Source: Pelargonium nanum
Taxonomy: Eukaryota > Streptophyta > Magnoliopsida > Geraniales > Geraniaceae
DNA: 22,553 bases
Direction: 5' to 3'
Assembly (NCBI GenBank): GCA_036897485.1
Contig: JAYMTF010001565.1
Coordinates: 1 to 22,553, forward strand
This document shows positions 1-11,038 of the stretch, piece after piece. Under the pieces are notes generated by a model. The model was given only the letters and a program-made list of their open reading frames with translations. It had not been told where the DNA came from and made no database searches. Position 1 is the stretch's first letter. Every line of letters begins with the position of its first letter. A program made the position numbers and the translations under genes.

Positions 1-2371
1 CTATGGAACCCTAGTTCCTAGCTCTCCAGATGAGAGTACCTGTCCGCTTTTGATACTCCGTTGTTCCCCGGATATATATTTTATCCAATTTAAGTGAAGC
101 TTGAATAAAAAAGTGAAGCTTGAATAATTGTTTTAATTATGATATACTAATCAAAATTCAATATCTATCAATTTGCCAGTGGTTGGAAGGCATGGTTGCA
201 TAATAAACTGACAGATATGGTTGTGGTCGGTCTATTGCTGATGTATTTCAAAAAATAAAATAAAAACAGTTAGTGAGTATTACTATTTGTTAATATATAT
301 AAAATTTAATTTATGGAGCAAAAAAGTTAAGACATAATTATTTGGTTGACGCTACTTGTTCGACTGAAATTTAATTTTCAAAATCTTTCTAGCCATTAGT
401 TCATAATGGTGGTTTCAAATCGAGACAAAATCCTTGAAGAATCATTAGGTTATTGTCCTAAATCTATATGCAACATCTTTATAAAGTTTGATCTTTATCT
501 TCTTCTTCTTTTAACTCTACACCTCGAATTAGTTTAATTGAACTTAATTATAGTAATGTACAAACAATTTGATAATCATTAATTCAATTAATAACTCATG
601 AGACCTCGAGAGGCATACATAGTGTAAGAGTCAAGTTAGCATATGTACCATAAACTCAATAACCAATTTCGTTGATCATTCCAGACGCGTATTGTGACGT
701 AACCACATAATTCTTCTATATACTTCGAATTTGAATTTGCTATTGTAATCGACTTTACTTTGAACATTCTATTCATCTTTGTCAAGTGTTAAGTAAATCA
801 CCAATTCTTGATTTATTGGTTTATTTTGAGTCATTGCGTTTTGTTCACGAATTATTGAGTTGTTAAAACCAAGGCCATGTGGATCGATACTTAAACTTCA
901 TGTATACGTAATTTATATTATTTGCGTGAATTAGTATATATACTAGCCGAGGATTCGTCACATAGAAGTGCATTGCATCGATGTTGTGCGGAGATGTGAG
1001 ACTGGGCATATTGCAGATGGCTTGTACTGAAAACAAGTTTGTGTGGGAGGCCCATCTATATTGCATCCCTCATAGCGTCAGTTAAAATGTGTGTGTACAT
1101 ATATGTACAATTTGTGACTTTGTGCATTTACAAGAATATGTGTTTAACATACTCAATAGACATAAGTCATTCTAAGATTATTATTATCACTAGTACTTTA
1201 CGAATTAGTGCTAAAAAGAGTGTCATATTTTGTTTTTAGAAAACTAGTTATGCGGTCTTTATTTCATATTGAATATGTACTATGAATAATTTGTAGTTTA
1301 AAATAGAAAATTATCCTATTTATAATTACAATTAAATGATTGCCCCCTAATTTTTGAAGGTAAATGATTGCCCCCTAATTGCATATGGATTAAAATTTTA
1401 TTTATAAAATACTATTTATTATTTTTCTGAAATTGATTAGTGGCTGGTTCTCTCAAGTATGGACAACTGTAGTAATTAATAACAATAAATAACAATGTGG
1501 GAAATTATAGTCAATGGTAGAAATTGCTAATTAAAATATTCAATTATGTCATTATACACTTGATTATTCCATTGAACACCCAAAAAAATGAAACAAGGAA
1601 ACTTTTTATTTATTTTGAATATTCATAGAAGTATTTTAAAGACAGTTCATATTATTTTGTTTAAGGGCATGAACCTTACTATCTTATTTAAGGGAGTGAA
1701 TCAAATTATTATTTTATTGAGCAAAATGAAAATTAGTCAACTTATTGAAAGTTTGGTAAGTAACACATAAAATAACGTAGTTTTGAATAAATGGATTTAG
1801 TAATTGGGAAGAATTCAAAATTTTAACGAAAAATAATTAGTTCCAAAAATTATTTACACCCATTTCTACATGAAAAATCAACTAAAATTATATCGTTTTG
1901 ATAATTTTCTCAACCATTAATTTAGAATTACGTATCTTTTGTATTTAATTTATTTATATTTAGGTAAGTTGACTAAGTTTTATATACTATATAGTTACTT
2001 TTATTTTAATAATTAATACACTAAATGACAATTTCTTTCTTCTTTTTTTTGAACAAAAATGACAATTTCTTAAGTTGGATAAAATTGAGAAATAAAAACA
2101 AAATAAAACCAGTGGCTCCATTGGTGGATGGTATTGGTAGCCGTTTGAAAATTCGGAAGATTGAAATGACTCCAAAGTCCTCCCCTGGCATGCAAAATTA
2201 CACTACATTGCCACGGCTTAGTTCAAATGAACTGTTGAATTGTCTAAAATGCCCCCACTTTTTCCATTTTTTTAAAAGCATATTTCCTTTTCTTTTACAT
2301 AATGAAATGCAAATTATTTTAATTTTGTATTAATTAAAATATTCAAAAATTAAGAAGTCGTTTTTTTCACT
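1..2371. other. AT-rich intergenic DNA without a supported gene
   Basis: All open frames here are 60-102 codons, low-complexity and unlike known proteins. The leftmost 80 bp are more GC-rich and could be the tail of a neighbour or a repeat. Direct repeats at 1333-1380 and 2024-2071 are the only structure I can support. Confidence 0.7.
1333..1380. repeat. 20-bp direct repeat, 28-bp period
   Basis: TAAATGATTGCCCCCTAATT occurs perfectly at 1333-1352 and 1361-1380, separated by 8 bp. The C5 run stands out in otherwise AT-rich DNA. It is a local tandem duplication of unknown origin. Confidence 0.85.
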
Positions 2372-2387
2372 TATTTTCAAATGAATT

Positions 2388-2440
2388 CTTTTTTTATCGG
2401 TTGAGTTAGCAGAGAGACTCGAACCCGAGACCTGCTTTGG
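2388..2440 (-). mobile_element. 5'-truncated tRNA-related SINE relic with 16-bp target duplication
   Basis: The perfect 16-bp direct repeat TATTTTCAAATGAATT occurs at 2372-2387 and 2441-2456. The 53 bp between them, read on the minus strand, contain a Pol III B-box/T-arm-like GGTTCGAGTCT (complement of 2415-2425) and end in an A-run (complement of the T-run at the left end). Long target duplication, poly(A) and a missing A-box head are what LINE-driven retroposition of a 5'-truncated SINE leaves. Confidence 0.75.
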
Positions 2441-2788
2441 TATTTTCAAATGAATTTTTAAAAACTAGAGCAACTCTAAAAAAACTAGAACAAGTGTAAT
2501 TATTCCGGTAAAAAAAAGGAACAAGTGTAATTATTAATTTATAGTTTACGATTTTCATTTAACATATTTAAAAATAACATGCTGCAAATTTTAAAATTTC
2601 AGGACATCTCCATTGATTCTTATACATTTCAATAATTTTGAAATGAATAAATAAGTTTTTTATCATGTGTGATGTAATTAAAGTTTTTTTATGTTGTTGC
2701 GAGTTATTGTGAAGGGTATTTTGGACAATTTAATTTATTAGAAAAATAAAATAATATATTTGTTTGCAAATATCAGATATCACTGCTC

Positions 2789-2795
2789 TATTTAA
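2789..2795 (+). promoter_or_regulatory. Possible distal promoter (TATTTAA) with leader-like sequence
   Basis: TATTTAA is followed 25 nt later by a CT-rich tract (TCTCTCTCAAC) and GAAGCCCTAAATTG, the look of a plant transcription start and leader. A donor-like AAG|GTAATT sits at 3006/3007 and an acceptor-like TTTCGCAG ends at 3960. This could be the first, non-coding exon of the MORC gene or an unrelated transcript. No ORF supports a protein here. Confidence 0.3.
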
Positions 2796-3960
2796 GTCGT
2801 TCCACACGATACATTCTCTCTCAACTAGTAGAAGCCCTAAATTGTGTTTTGCGATAATCTTATATCCGATCTTCTCATTGAAGTCAATTTAGTTTCAATA
2901 GGAGTTAATTTAGGTTGCAGACACTGTTGTTAATGTAAATCGTGCATCAATCTCTCGTAGAATATTATTTCGGCGCTTGAGACATCTCTGCATTTTCTTT
3001 GTTAAGGTAATTTCATATATCTCAGTTAATTTATTGTTGTTTGTAAAACTGCAAATAAATTATGTCCGAAATACAATTCTATTTTTTGTGATTTTTTTTA
3101 TCACCCATGTTATAAGGGATTTTCTTTTTCTATTTCCAGATTTTATATATGCTTTTCTTATATCGAAGTATTGTTAAGGTTATATTAGACAATCGATTTT
3201 GTTTGTTTAATAAAAAATCTACATTGAATTTTCTAGGAATTTTAAATAATTTTGTGTTCAATCTTCAATAAATTCATTTCGAATTACTTTACAGCATGAA
3301 AAATTCAACTCGAAAAATAATTGGATATATTTTTGTGAGATCTTAAATTTTTAGACATCTATAAATTCTAGTTCAAATTGTCAGTTATAAACCAAAAATC
3401 TGTATTTTTATTTCGTAATTTGTCTTTGATATAACTGTTGTTATATGATTTGAAGCTTCAGTCATGATCTCTAGTTGAAGAGTACACATACGAGACTTTA
3501 AATTGTTGTCGAAGTCGTTTAACCCATTCGATTATTTGTGATAAAATTGTCTCTTTTTTTTTTTGTGAAAGATCTTAAATATTTGTCTTTATAGTCTATT
3601 TAAGGATTTGAAAATTATATGTTGACATTAAAAAAAGTGACACATCTCACCCTATTAAATATTATATTTTAAAAAAAATTTCATTTTCATAATATGTATA
3701 GATTTTAAAGTGTCTATTATCTATAAAATGTCTATTACGAAGCGTTTGATATATTATTCAAATGATAAATTTTGTCGTATTTTTATTCGACTATATCATC
3801 GCTTCAATATTTGATGTGTCGGATCTCAATGCTTTACCCAACGAAATTATCTGTACAATTATTACTACTATTTGCAACACAAAAAAAGCAAGAACTTTGA
3901 TCAAATTACGATTATAATTTCATCATCAAACATACTTACACTTTCCTTTTTGTTTCGCAG

Positions 3961-4362
3961 ATCTCTTAAAAATTCAAATTCAGCGAATTAACCGGGATTT
4001 GGGGAACAATTTTACAAGCTTAAAAGCAATTGGTTGAAACAGCGACAGAGACACGTGGCTATCTCAGATTGGCTTCGAAGTAAAGCTCAGCTACACCAGG
4101 AAGCAGGTGAGTAATATTTCCTAATTCACGAACAGCTTGCCCTTTTCGCAAGGAAGTTGCGTCGCGCCACGGCGTCACCGGAAAAACAGATCACCGTCTC
4201 TCTCCGTCGTCGTCGTCGTTGGCCTTCTGCTTTTAGCACATTTTATTTATAAATATAAATTAATGAAATCTCAAAATTTTCTCGGACATTTTCTCGCCTC
4301 CCAAACAGAACCAAAATAAATCGGTTTCTCGACTCCGTCGCGCGCATTGTTGGAGCTACGCC
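3961..4362 (+). promoter_or_regulatory. MORC upstream region/leader with G-box
   Basis: A palindromic CACGTG (G-box, within ACACGTGGC) is at 4052-4057. A strong donor-like CAG|GTGAGT is at 4106/4107 and an acceptor-like CCCAAACAG ends at about 4309, so a short leader intron is possible. The sequence becomes CG- and CT-rich close to the MORC start codon. There is no TATA box close enough to be convincing. Confidence 0.4.
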
Positions 4363-7300
4363 ATGGACGCCTCCAACAAAAAAACTGCTCCAGTGGCGCC
4401 ATTGTTGTCCAGTTCGAGTTCGAGTTCGAGCTCGAGCAATGGCTCTGTAGGAGACATAAATTCTCTAGAAGAGCAGTTAGAGAGGAGTTATTCAACTTAC
4501 AAAGTTGAATCAGAGCAACCGGCATTGAAGAAGCCGAAAAAGGAGGTTGAGGAGTTAGGTTTTGTGTCGCCTCCAGGGTTCCTCAGTCCTCTTCCGCCAA
4601 GGTACGTCGCGCCATTGTCGGCAGTAAGGCCGTTGTCGGCGCCGGAGCCGGAGCCGGAGCCTAGGGTCCGAAGTACTCCGATTACAAGTAGAGCTCACAG
4701 GCAGTTCTCGAAAGCCGGCGACTACTATGAGGAGGACAATCACAAAGATTCTTCTTCTTTTTGTGGTAAATTTACTGAATATTTGTTTCAGTTTTAGATT
4801 ATGATGATAAATTTGTATCAATTTGATCAGACTATAGCAATGTCATTGAATTCAATTTTTGCAGGTGGCATGGATCATCTCAGGGTCCATCCTAAGTTTC
4901 TGCTTTCTAATGCGACCAGCCACAAGTGGGCTTTGGGAGGTAAGTGGTGATTTAGAATGTGAATTTTGGTGTCTTTGGATTCTGTTGATGTTATCTTTGT
5001 CAAACTGATTGCAATTTTGATTTGCAGCTTTTGCAGAGCTTCTAGATAATGCTTTGGATGAGGTATTTGTGTGTATATGTTACTTCCTCAAGTTCGAACA
5101 GTGATTAGTATGTGCAATTTTCAAATATAGTTTTCTTTTCCTCTGACTGTGAATCAATTGTTAACCAGGCCTGCAATGGGGCCACTTATGTTCTTATAGA
5201 CATGCTGAAGAACAGAAATGATGGTAGTAAAATGTTGCTAATTCAGGGTATGTATCACTACAATTCAGTGATTCCTTTGTCATGGCACAATACGTGGATG
5301 CTTTTTAGTGACTGTTTTTCTTTGGAACTAGCACTTTTATCAATTTAACCTCTTAGGTTCATCCTTGGCATTTCTAATTCATATATGTATTTAAATTGCA
5401 GATAATGGTGGTGGAATGACTCCTGATAAAATGCGCCAGTGCATGTCTCTTGGGTATTCTTCCAAGAGCAAAATGGCAAATACCATCGGCCATTGTATGA
5501 TTATATTATCATTGAAGATTTTTTTTATATATATAAGTAACTGTCTTTTGAGGCTAATTTCTACGGCATGGATGAATCCTGTCAATCATTTTACATTTTT
5601 TCATCTCCAGATGGTAATGGGTTCAAGACAAGTACCATGAGGCTTGGGGCAGATGTTATTGTATTTTCAAGTTGTCAAGGAAATGATGGAAGGTTTGCAC
5701 CTCAATATCTGTCTATGGTACAATTTTGTTTCTGCTCTTAATCTTATTTAGTCATATTAAAAACCTTGAGCTTATGGGACAAACAATATGGTAAGTTGGA
5801 GAAACATCAAACAGGGTTATTGCATTTATTTTGCCTTTTAAAGAGATTTTGATGCTCATGGATTCAAGTTTACTTCTGTTATTAGCTTGACCAACTAATT
5901 GGATCTTCTCCATATATGTTAGATTTACAAGAAGTATTGGGATATTGTCTTATACATTCCTTAGGAGCACCAAGCAGGAAGATATAGTGGTTCCAATGGT
6001 ATGCATACTCCATAACATCTTACATGCACATTTTTAATTGCAAGACGATGTTGACTAGTGATATTAAGCATGGTATGTAACATTCAAGTGGGACATATCC
6101 ATATACATATTTTATTCACCCTAAACAATATTGCATTTTGAATCACTACACATTCTAAGATGTAATCTTTGCTTTGCTGTCTTATTTTGTTATTAATATA
6201 AGTTTTTTTTGGTTTGCGATGGTAGATTGATTACGAGAAAAGAGGACGAAATTGGGAAAAGATTATAAGATCTTCTGCTGATGATTGGAATAGAAACTTA
6301 AAAACCATTGAGAAGTGGTCACCATATTCAAGTGAACATGATCTTCTTCAACAAGTAAGTTGCGCTATCCTATGTATCTTCTATAATTATCCTTTACACA
6401 TAGGATCTTGAACATTACTTTTATAGCTACCAGTTCTGTTGTAAGAGAAATGGAGTTAAACTCTCTACTTTGTACAAGGACAGCCATGTGTTATTGACTC
6501 TTGAGCGTTTGATTATGATTGTGAAAATCTGAGAAGGGTTAAGTGGAGTTGTAAGAAGTTGCAGTTTTGATAACATGTTACACTTCATAATTTTTTCATG
6601 CTGATTTTCTTGGACAACAGAGTGGTTTCTAGAGCTATTACTGTATCTTTTCAGTATCGTATTGCTCAACTATAACTGGCAAATTGTTCTTCACACCTTC
6701 CCTTCGTGTGCTATAGGCTCATGGCAAAGCCTACCCTAATTTTCGTTTTTGACATTGCCATCCTTTGTAGCTCTGTGCTGTTTCAGTATCTAATAATATC
6801 TTCTTTTTTCTCTTGACATTTCTGTTACACTCCAGTTCAATTGCATGGAAGATCAAGGGACACGCATAATAATATACAATCTTTGGGAGGATGATGAAGG
6901 AAATGTGGAACTTGATTTTGACACTGATCCTTATGTATGTCTTTAGTGCCTGCACTTAATTACTTTGACAATCTCTGAATTTTTTGTGTAAAACAAACAT
7001 ATCTGATGCAGCTTTTTAAACTAACTTTCGAAATGACAGGACATTCAAATTAGAGGAGATAATCGGGATGAGAAGAAGATAAGAATGGCAAAGCAATATC
7101 ACAATTCTAATCACTTCCTAACTTATGGACATTCATTAAGGGTATATCAACATTGTTTTGATACAAAACTTTCATTCAAGATTATATTTGAAATCCTTTC
7201 TGAATCTCTATTTGTTGACTATTCTGTTTTACTTTACCCTTTTATTCATGGAGCTTCTTCAATTTATTCATAGAGTTTTGAGGAGCTTCATATTGCAATA

Positions 7301-10282
7301 AACTTACTATGCCTATTCATTGTTGACGGCTCATTGGATTGAATTTGATAATACTAGTGAGACTTATATAGTTTGAAGGCATTGCGCTGATCATTAAATA
7401 ATTTCTACCACTTTACATGTTACCATTTCATTACCAGCTTATGAACTTTCAGCATATTTCTCCTCTTTAAAACTGTAAAGTAACTATAAGTATTAGATTG
7501 AACTTTGAAATAGTATAATTATTTATTTATATCCATTAGTGAAATTAGATGGGCAAAATATGTAAAATACCCTTGGAGTTTTGTTGGGATATTATAACTC
7601 AAAAATACTTGTAACCATAAAATTTAATGGGCATGAAGGTGTTAGATACGGGTACCAAATTTCTTTTGTTGTGTTTGTTAGAGAGCGTATCACTGAATTC
7701 TTGGGAAGTGCTATGTCATTTTTATGTTTGTGTAAGAAATTTGCTACGGACAATTTATATTTGTCATTGTCATGATTTTATTTGTATTTGAATGTTTACA
7801 GAGCTACTCAGCAATTCTATATCTCAAGCTTCCAACTGAGTTTAGAATTATTTTGCGGGAGAAGGTGGTCAAACATCATTCAATAGAGAATGACATGATG
7901 ACGATTGAAGAGACAACATACAAACCCAAGGATCCCCATATTTCTGAAAATGGAGTACCACAAGATGTAATTTGAGCTCATTCTTGATTCCCCATACTGT
8001 ACGCTGAACTCTAGTAACCTGATATTGTTGCTGACTGTAACAGGCAGTTGCAGCTATTAAATTAGGCTTTGTGAAGGATGCACACCATCATATTGATATA
8101 CAGGGGTTTAATGTATATCACAAGAATCGGCTTATCAAGGTGACCTTTTGTTTGCTCTTTTCCCTTGAGAAAACATGTTGTATTGATAACATCAATCAAG
8201 AATTTTCTTCCAAATAGATTGATTCTTTTGTTTCTTTGTTCTGTATGATTCTGAAGAGAATACTGGCAGGGTTTTATATTATTGATAGGCTATGGTACGT
8301 GAGGGTTTTAATGGGTGTGATTCATGTGATAATCATCGGTTCGTCAAATTTGTTCTCCTTGATTTTCAGCTTAGCCTTTTTTGTTATTATTCTTTTCATT
8401 TTTCAGCCATTCTGGAGAGTTTGGAATGCTGCGGGAAGTGGTGGTCGAGGGATTATAGGTACACTTTCCTGCATTGCTAGTTGCTACTGATATACTACTA
8501 TATAGTACTGTCTGCAGACTTGCAGCACTTAAATTTGGTGTGGGTCTAGTAATCATTTTTTCACTTACGTGGTTTATTTTACAATAGGTGTACTAGAAGC
8601 AAACTTTGTTAAACCAGCTCATGATAAGCAGGGTTTTGAGCAGTCAGAAGCACTTAAAAGACTAGCTGTTCGGCTAGCAATGATACAGAAGAAATACTGG
8701 TTAGGTTTCTTCATTCACTTTTTGTGGATGCTTTTGAGGTGATTAATATCTAATTTTACTCTTATTGTTTTTGCCAGGCACACGCACAGCCATGAAATTG
8801 GTTATGCTTCACAAAAACACACAGCTCACCCAGTTCAAAGACCAGATTTCAGAGACAAATCCTCACATGAAAGTTCTAAAATGAACTCCAGCAAGAACTT
8901 TGACAACAGATCTCAGCACCCAGATATTGCAAATGGAGACAAAAGCTCTCGTAAGGCAGTCTGTATTGAGGAGAATCGCGAACATGATATACGAGCCGAT
9001 CATATTGTTGCGTGTTCAAATTCAAAGGTAAAAATCTGTTAATACTTTTCCAGTAACAGTTTATTGCTTCTGAAACCTGAGTGGTAGAGCTTGCTCCCCA
9101 TGGAAAGTATCTATTTGATGATTCCAACATCGTATATGCTTCTTTGTATAACACGATCCATAAGAGATGCTTGCGATTTTCAATCATTTATACGCCAGAG
9201 CTTAGTCATCTGCGAGTCATAAACTTGAAGTTGGTCATGCGGCTTGACTAAATCGTAACCAAATTCTTAAAATTTCTGGTTAATGTAATCAATCAACATA
9301 CTTTCTAGAAGGGAGTAGATTGTATGATGCGATGCAGGCTAGCTGCTCTGACCAAGGGATTCATTGATCTTGTATATGGTGTTAATATACATGATTCCCT
9401 GAATTAGATTTAAACTTCGGTCCTTTTGTTCTTGATCTTTCCCTTTAACTCCCTCAACTCACAGGCTGTTGTTACTAAGGAAAATGGAAGCACATCTGCT
9501 AGTCACAATGCAGATGCCATAAGTAGTAAACTGGAAGAAAGGATCTCACAACTGCAAAAAAGGTTCGACTAATGTTCCCCGGAACTAAGGGCACTCTGAC
9601 TTGTGTCAACACCTTGCTACTGTATTTTGACCATATAATTATATGTTGTTTTCTTTGCAGATTAATGGAAAGAGAAGGCAGTGAAGCGATCTGTTTGTCA
9701 GACGAATTAGATCGTGAAAGAAAGAGGAGTAAATTACTTGAAAACCAGGTGAGTATATGTGCAGCCATTAGTCAAGGATCATTATTCTGTGTGGGAAGAA
9801 TTGCATGACATTTTAGATGAATGGATGGACAAAAAGAAACCAAATTCTTAGAAGTGAAAAGTAAAAACTTGAATTCATTTGATTTGATTCAAGTACAGAA
9901 TTGTAAATGAAATCCTAGAGTTCAAGCGGAGCATAAGAGTATTTTTACCAAGCTATTGTTTTGATCATATTTTGAATGAATCCAGCTTGAGGAAGCAAAT
10001 AAAAAATTAGAACAAGCATTTGAAGAACAAGAATGTGTGATTGGTATGCTTGCACGAGAAATGACAGAAAGGCAAGAGCGGGAGGAGAGATTGCAGAAGA
10101 CAATACAGGTTAGAGAAGAATCATCACTCCTTAAATACACATCCTTGTTTGTTGGATTTTTATTTTTATATCTATGATCTCTTTGTTTGCTGCAGGAATC
10201 TTCAGATACTATAGAAAAGCTGCTTGAGAAAATAGAGCAGCTAGAGAGTCAGGTTCCAATCTGCAAAGCTGAAAAATGTTGA
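4363..10282 (+). CDS. MORC-family GHKL ATPase (plant MORC4/MORC7 type), 19 exons, 747 aa
   Basis: Exons: 4363-4765, 4865-4939, 5028-5062, 5169-5247, 5402-5494, 5611-5692, 5923-5998, 6226-6354, 6836-6934, 7040-7141, 7802-7966, 8044-8139, 8407-8458, 8588-8699, 8778-9027, 9465-9562, 9661-9748, 9986-10108, 10196-10282. All introns are GT-AG, phases agree and the sum is 2244 nt. The start lies in CCATGG context. Residues 1-112 are low-complexity (Ser run, EPEPEPEP, basic KKPKK at 56-60, a possible NLS). The GHKL ATPase follows: ELLDN 163-167 (Mg-binding Asn167), DNGGG 198-202, GHYGNGFK 227-234, GT 332-333. The S5-fold-like part is about 392-500. Residues about 637-740 are a Glu/Lys/Leu-rich coiled coil. 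There is no CW zinc finger, as is usual in plants. Family role: nuclear dimeric ATPases in heterochromatin compaction, RNA-directed silencing and immunity. Segment similarity from memory favours MORC4/7 over MORC1/CRT1 or MORC6; that subfamily call is moderate. Confidence 0.93.
4411..4437 (+). repeat. Coding hexanucleotide (AGTTCG) repeat in MORC exon 1
   Basis: Three perfect AGTTCG units followed by degenerate AGCTCG-like copies encode most of the Ser run at residues 16-25 of the MORC protein. Repeats in units of six can change length without breaking the frame, so this is a likely length polymorphism. A second coding hexamer, GGAGCC x3 at 4644-4661, encodes the Glu-Pro run. Confidence 0.8.
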
Positions 10283-11038
10283 ATTGTTCCATAACATGTA
10301 CCATATAGAAGGCATTTTAGGTGATGGCTTGGTTGATTTTAGAGTATAGTCTCAAATAGTGTAGAGTATTGAATTATATGGACATGGATAATTTGAAACA
10401 TCTCTTTGGAGATTGTAATCTTAATTTGACTCAAGTATGATTTATGGAAGGAATATGGATTTTTCACAAGTCTCTCTTCCACAAGTTTCTTCTTCTCTTA
10501 TTTGATTTTTGTTTGTTTGTTTGTTAGCTTGATCATTGAATACTTACATTTGTAATTTCTTCAGTTTGTTGACTCCTGGAAGGCAAAATTTGAGGATCAC
10601 AACTTGGTTACTTAACAGGCTGGCACACTAGAGAAGAACAAGAGAACATTGTAATTTTCACCACATGTTGTTCTTTTCCTTTGAGGTGCATTGCCGCTAT
10701 GTGCTCTTAACGTGCACCATGCTATGCGCACCTATTTGATGTTACAAAACTAAGTATATATGTCATATCAACAAATCAACAATGAAAGAGACTAGCGCAA
10801 AGGAGAAGATCAAGACAAGATGTGGAGTCACGAAAGTGCCGCTCCAAAACGCAAAATCAAAAAGAGCGATATTGTCTAAGATTCCCTCCAATGATGAGGG
10901 TCTTTCCAAGAAGTAGACTCAAAACTCTCCCCTACAAATGATCCCACCCATGCCACTTCTCATTCCTTTTCCTTGTTTTTACATCTTTCAAGAACAAAAA
11001 AAAACAACCTTCTCAACCTTCACATTCTTGGATTCCCC
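10283..11038. other. MORC 3' region and GRAS upstream region
   Basis: This 756-bp stretch holds the MORC 3' UTR and the GRAS promoter. Positions 10565-10615 carry a splice-compatible open reading segment that could be an alternative MORC last exon (see findings). TATATAT near 10754 is a weak TATA candidate for GRAS, 280 nt before its ATG. No separate gene is seen. Confidence 0.6.

Noticed and set aside
2025-2333. 102-codon plus-strand frame
   Set aside because: Low-complexity AT-rich translation, no homology recognised, and it begins in a T-run between short repeats. Chance is more likely.
2401-2440. tRNA gene candidate from the T-arm-like sequence
   Set aside because: Only a B-box/T-arm is present, with no acceptor stem, D-arm or anticodon arm. 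A SINE relic with target duplication explains it better.
2789-3177. A separate protein-coding gene or an LTR at the TATTTAA site
   Set aside because: No ORF with recognisable protein and no primer-binding site or paired repeat was found. Kept only as a possible promoter/leader.
8236-8490. 84-codon hydrophobic frame overlapping a MORC exon
   Set aside because: It is mostly intron sequence read into exon 13 (8407-8458). Membrane-like composition comes from the T-rich intron.
10973-11038. Upstream extension of the GRAS frame
   Set aside because: The frame opens at a TTG, not an ATG. The first true ATG (11039) has a good context and gives a sensible N-terminus.
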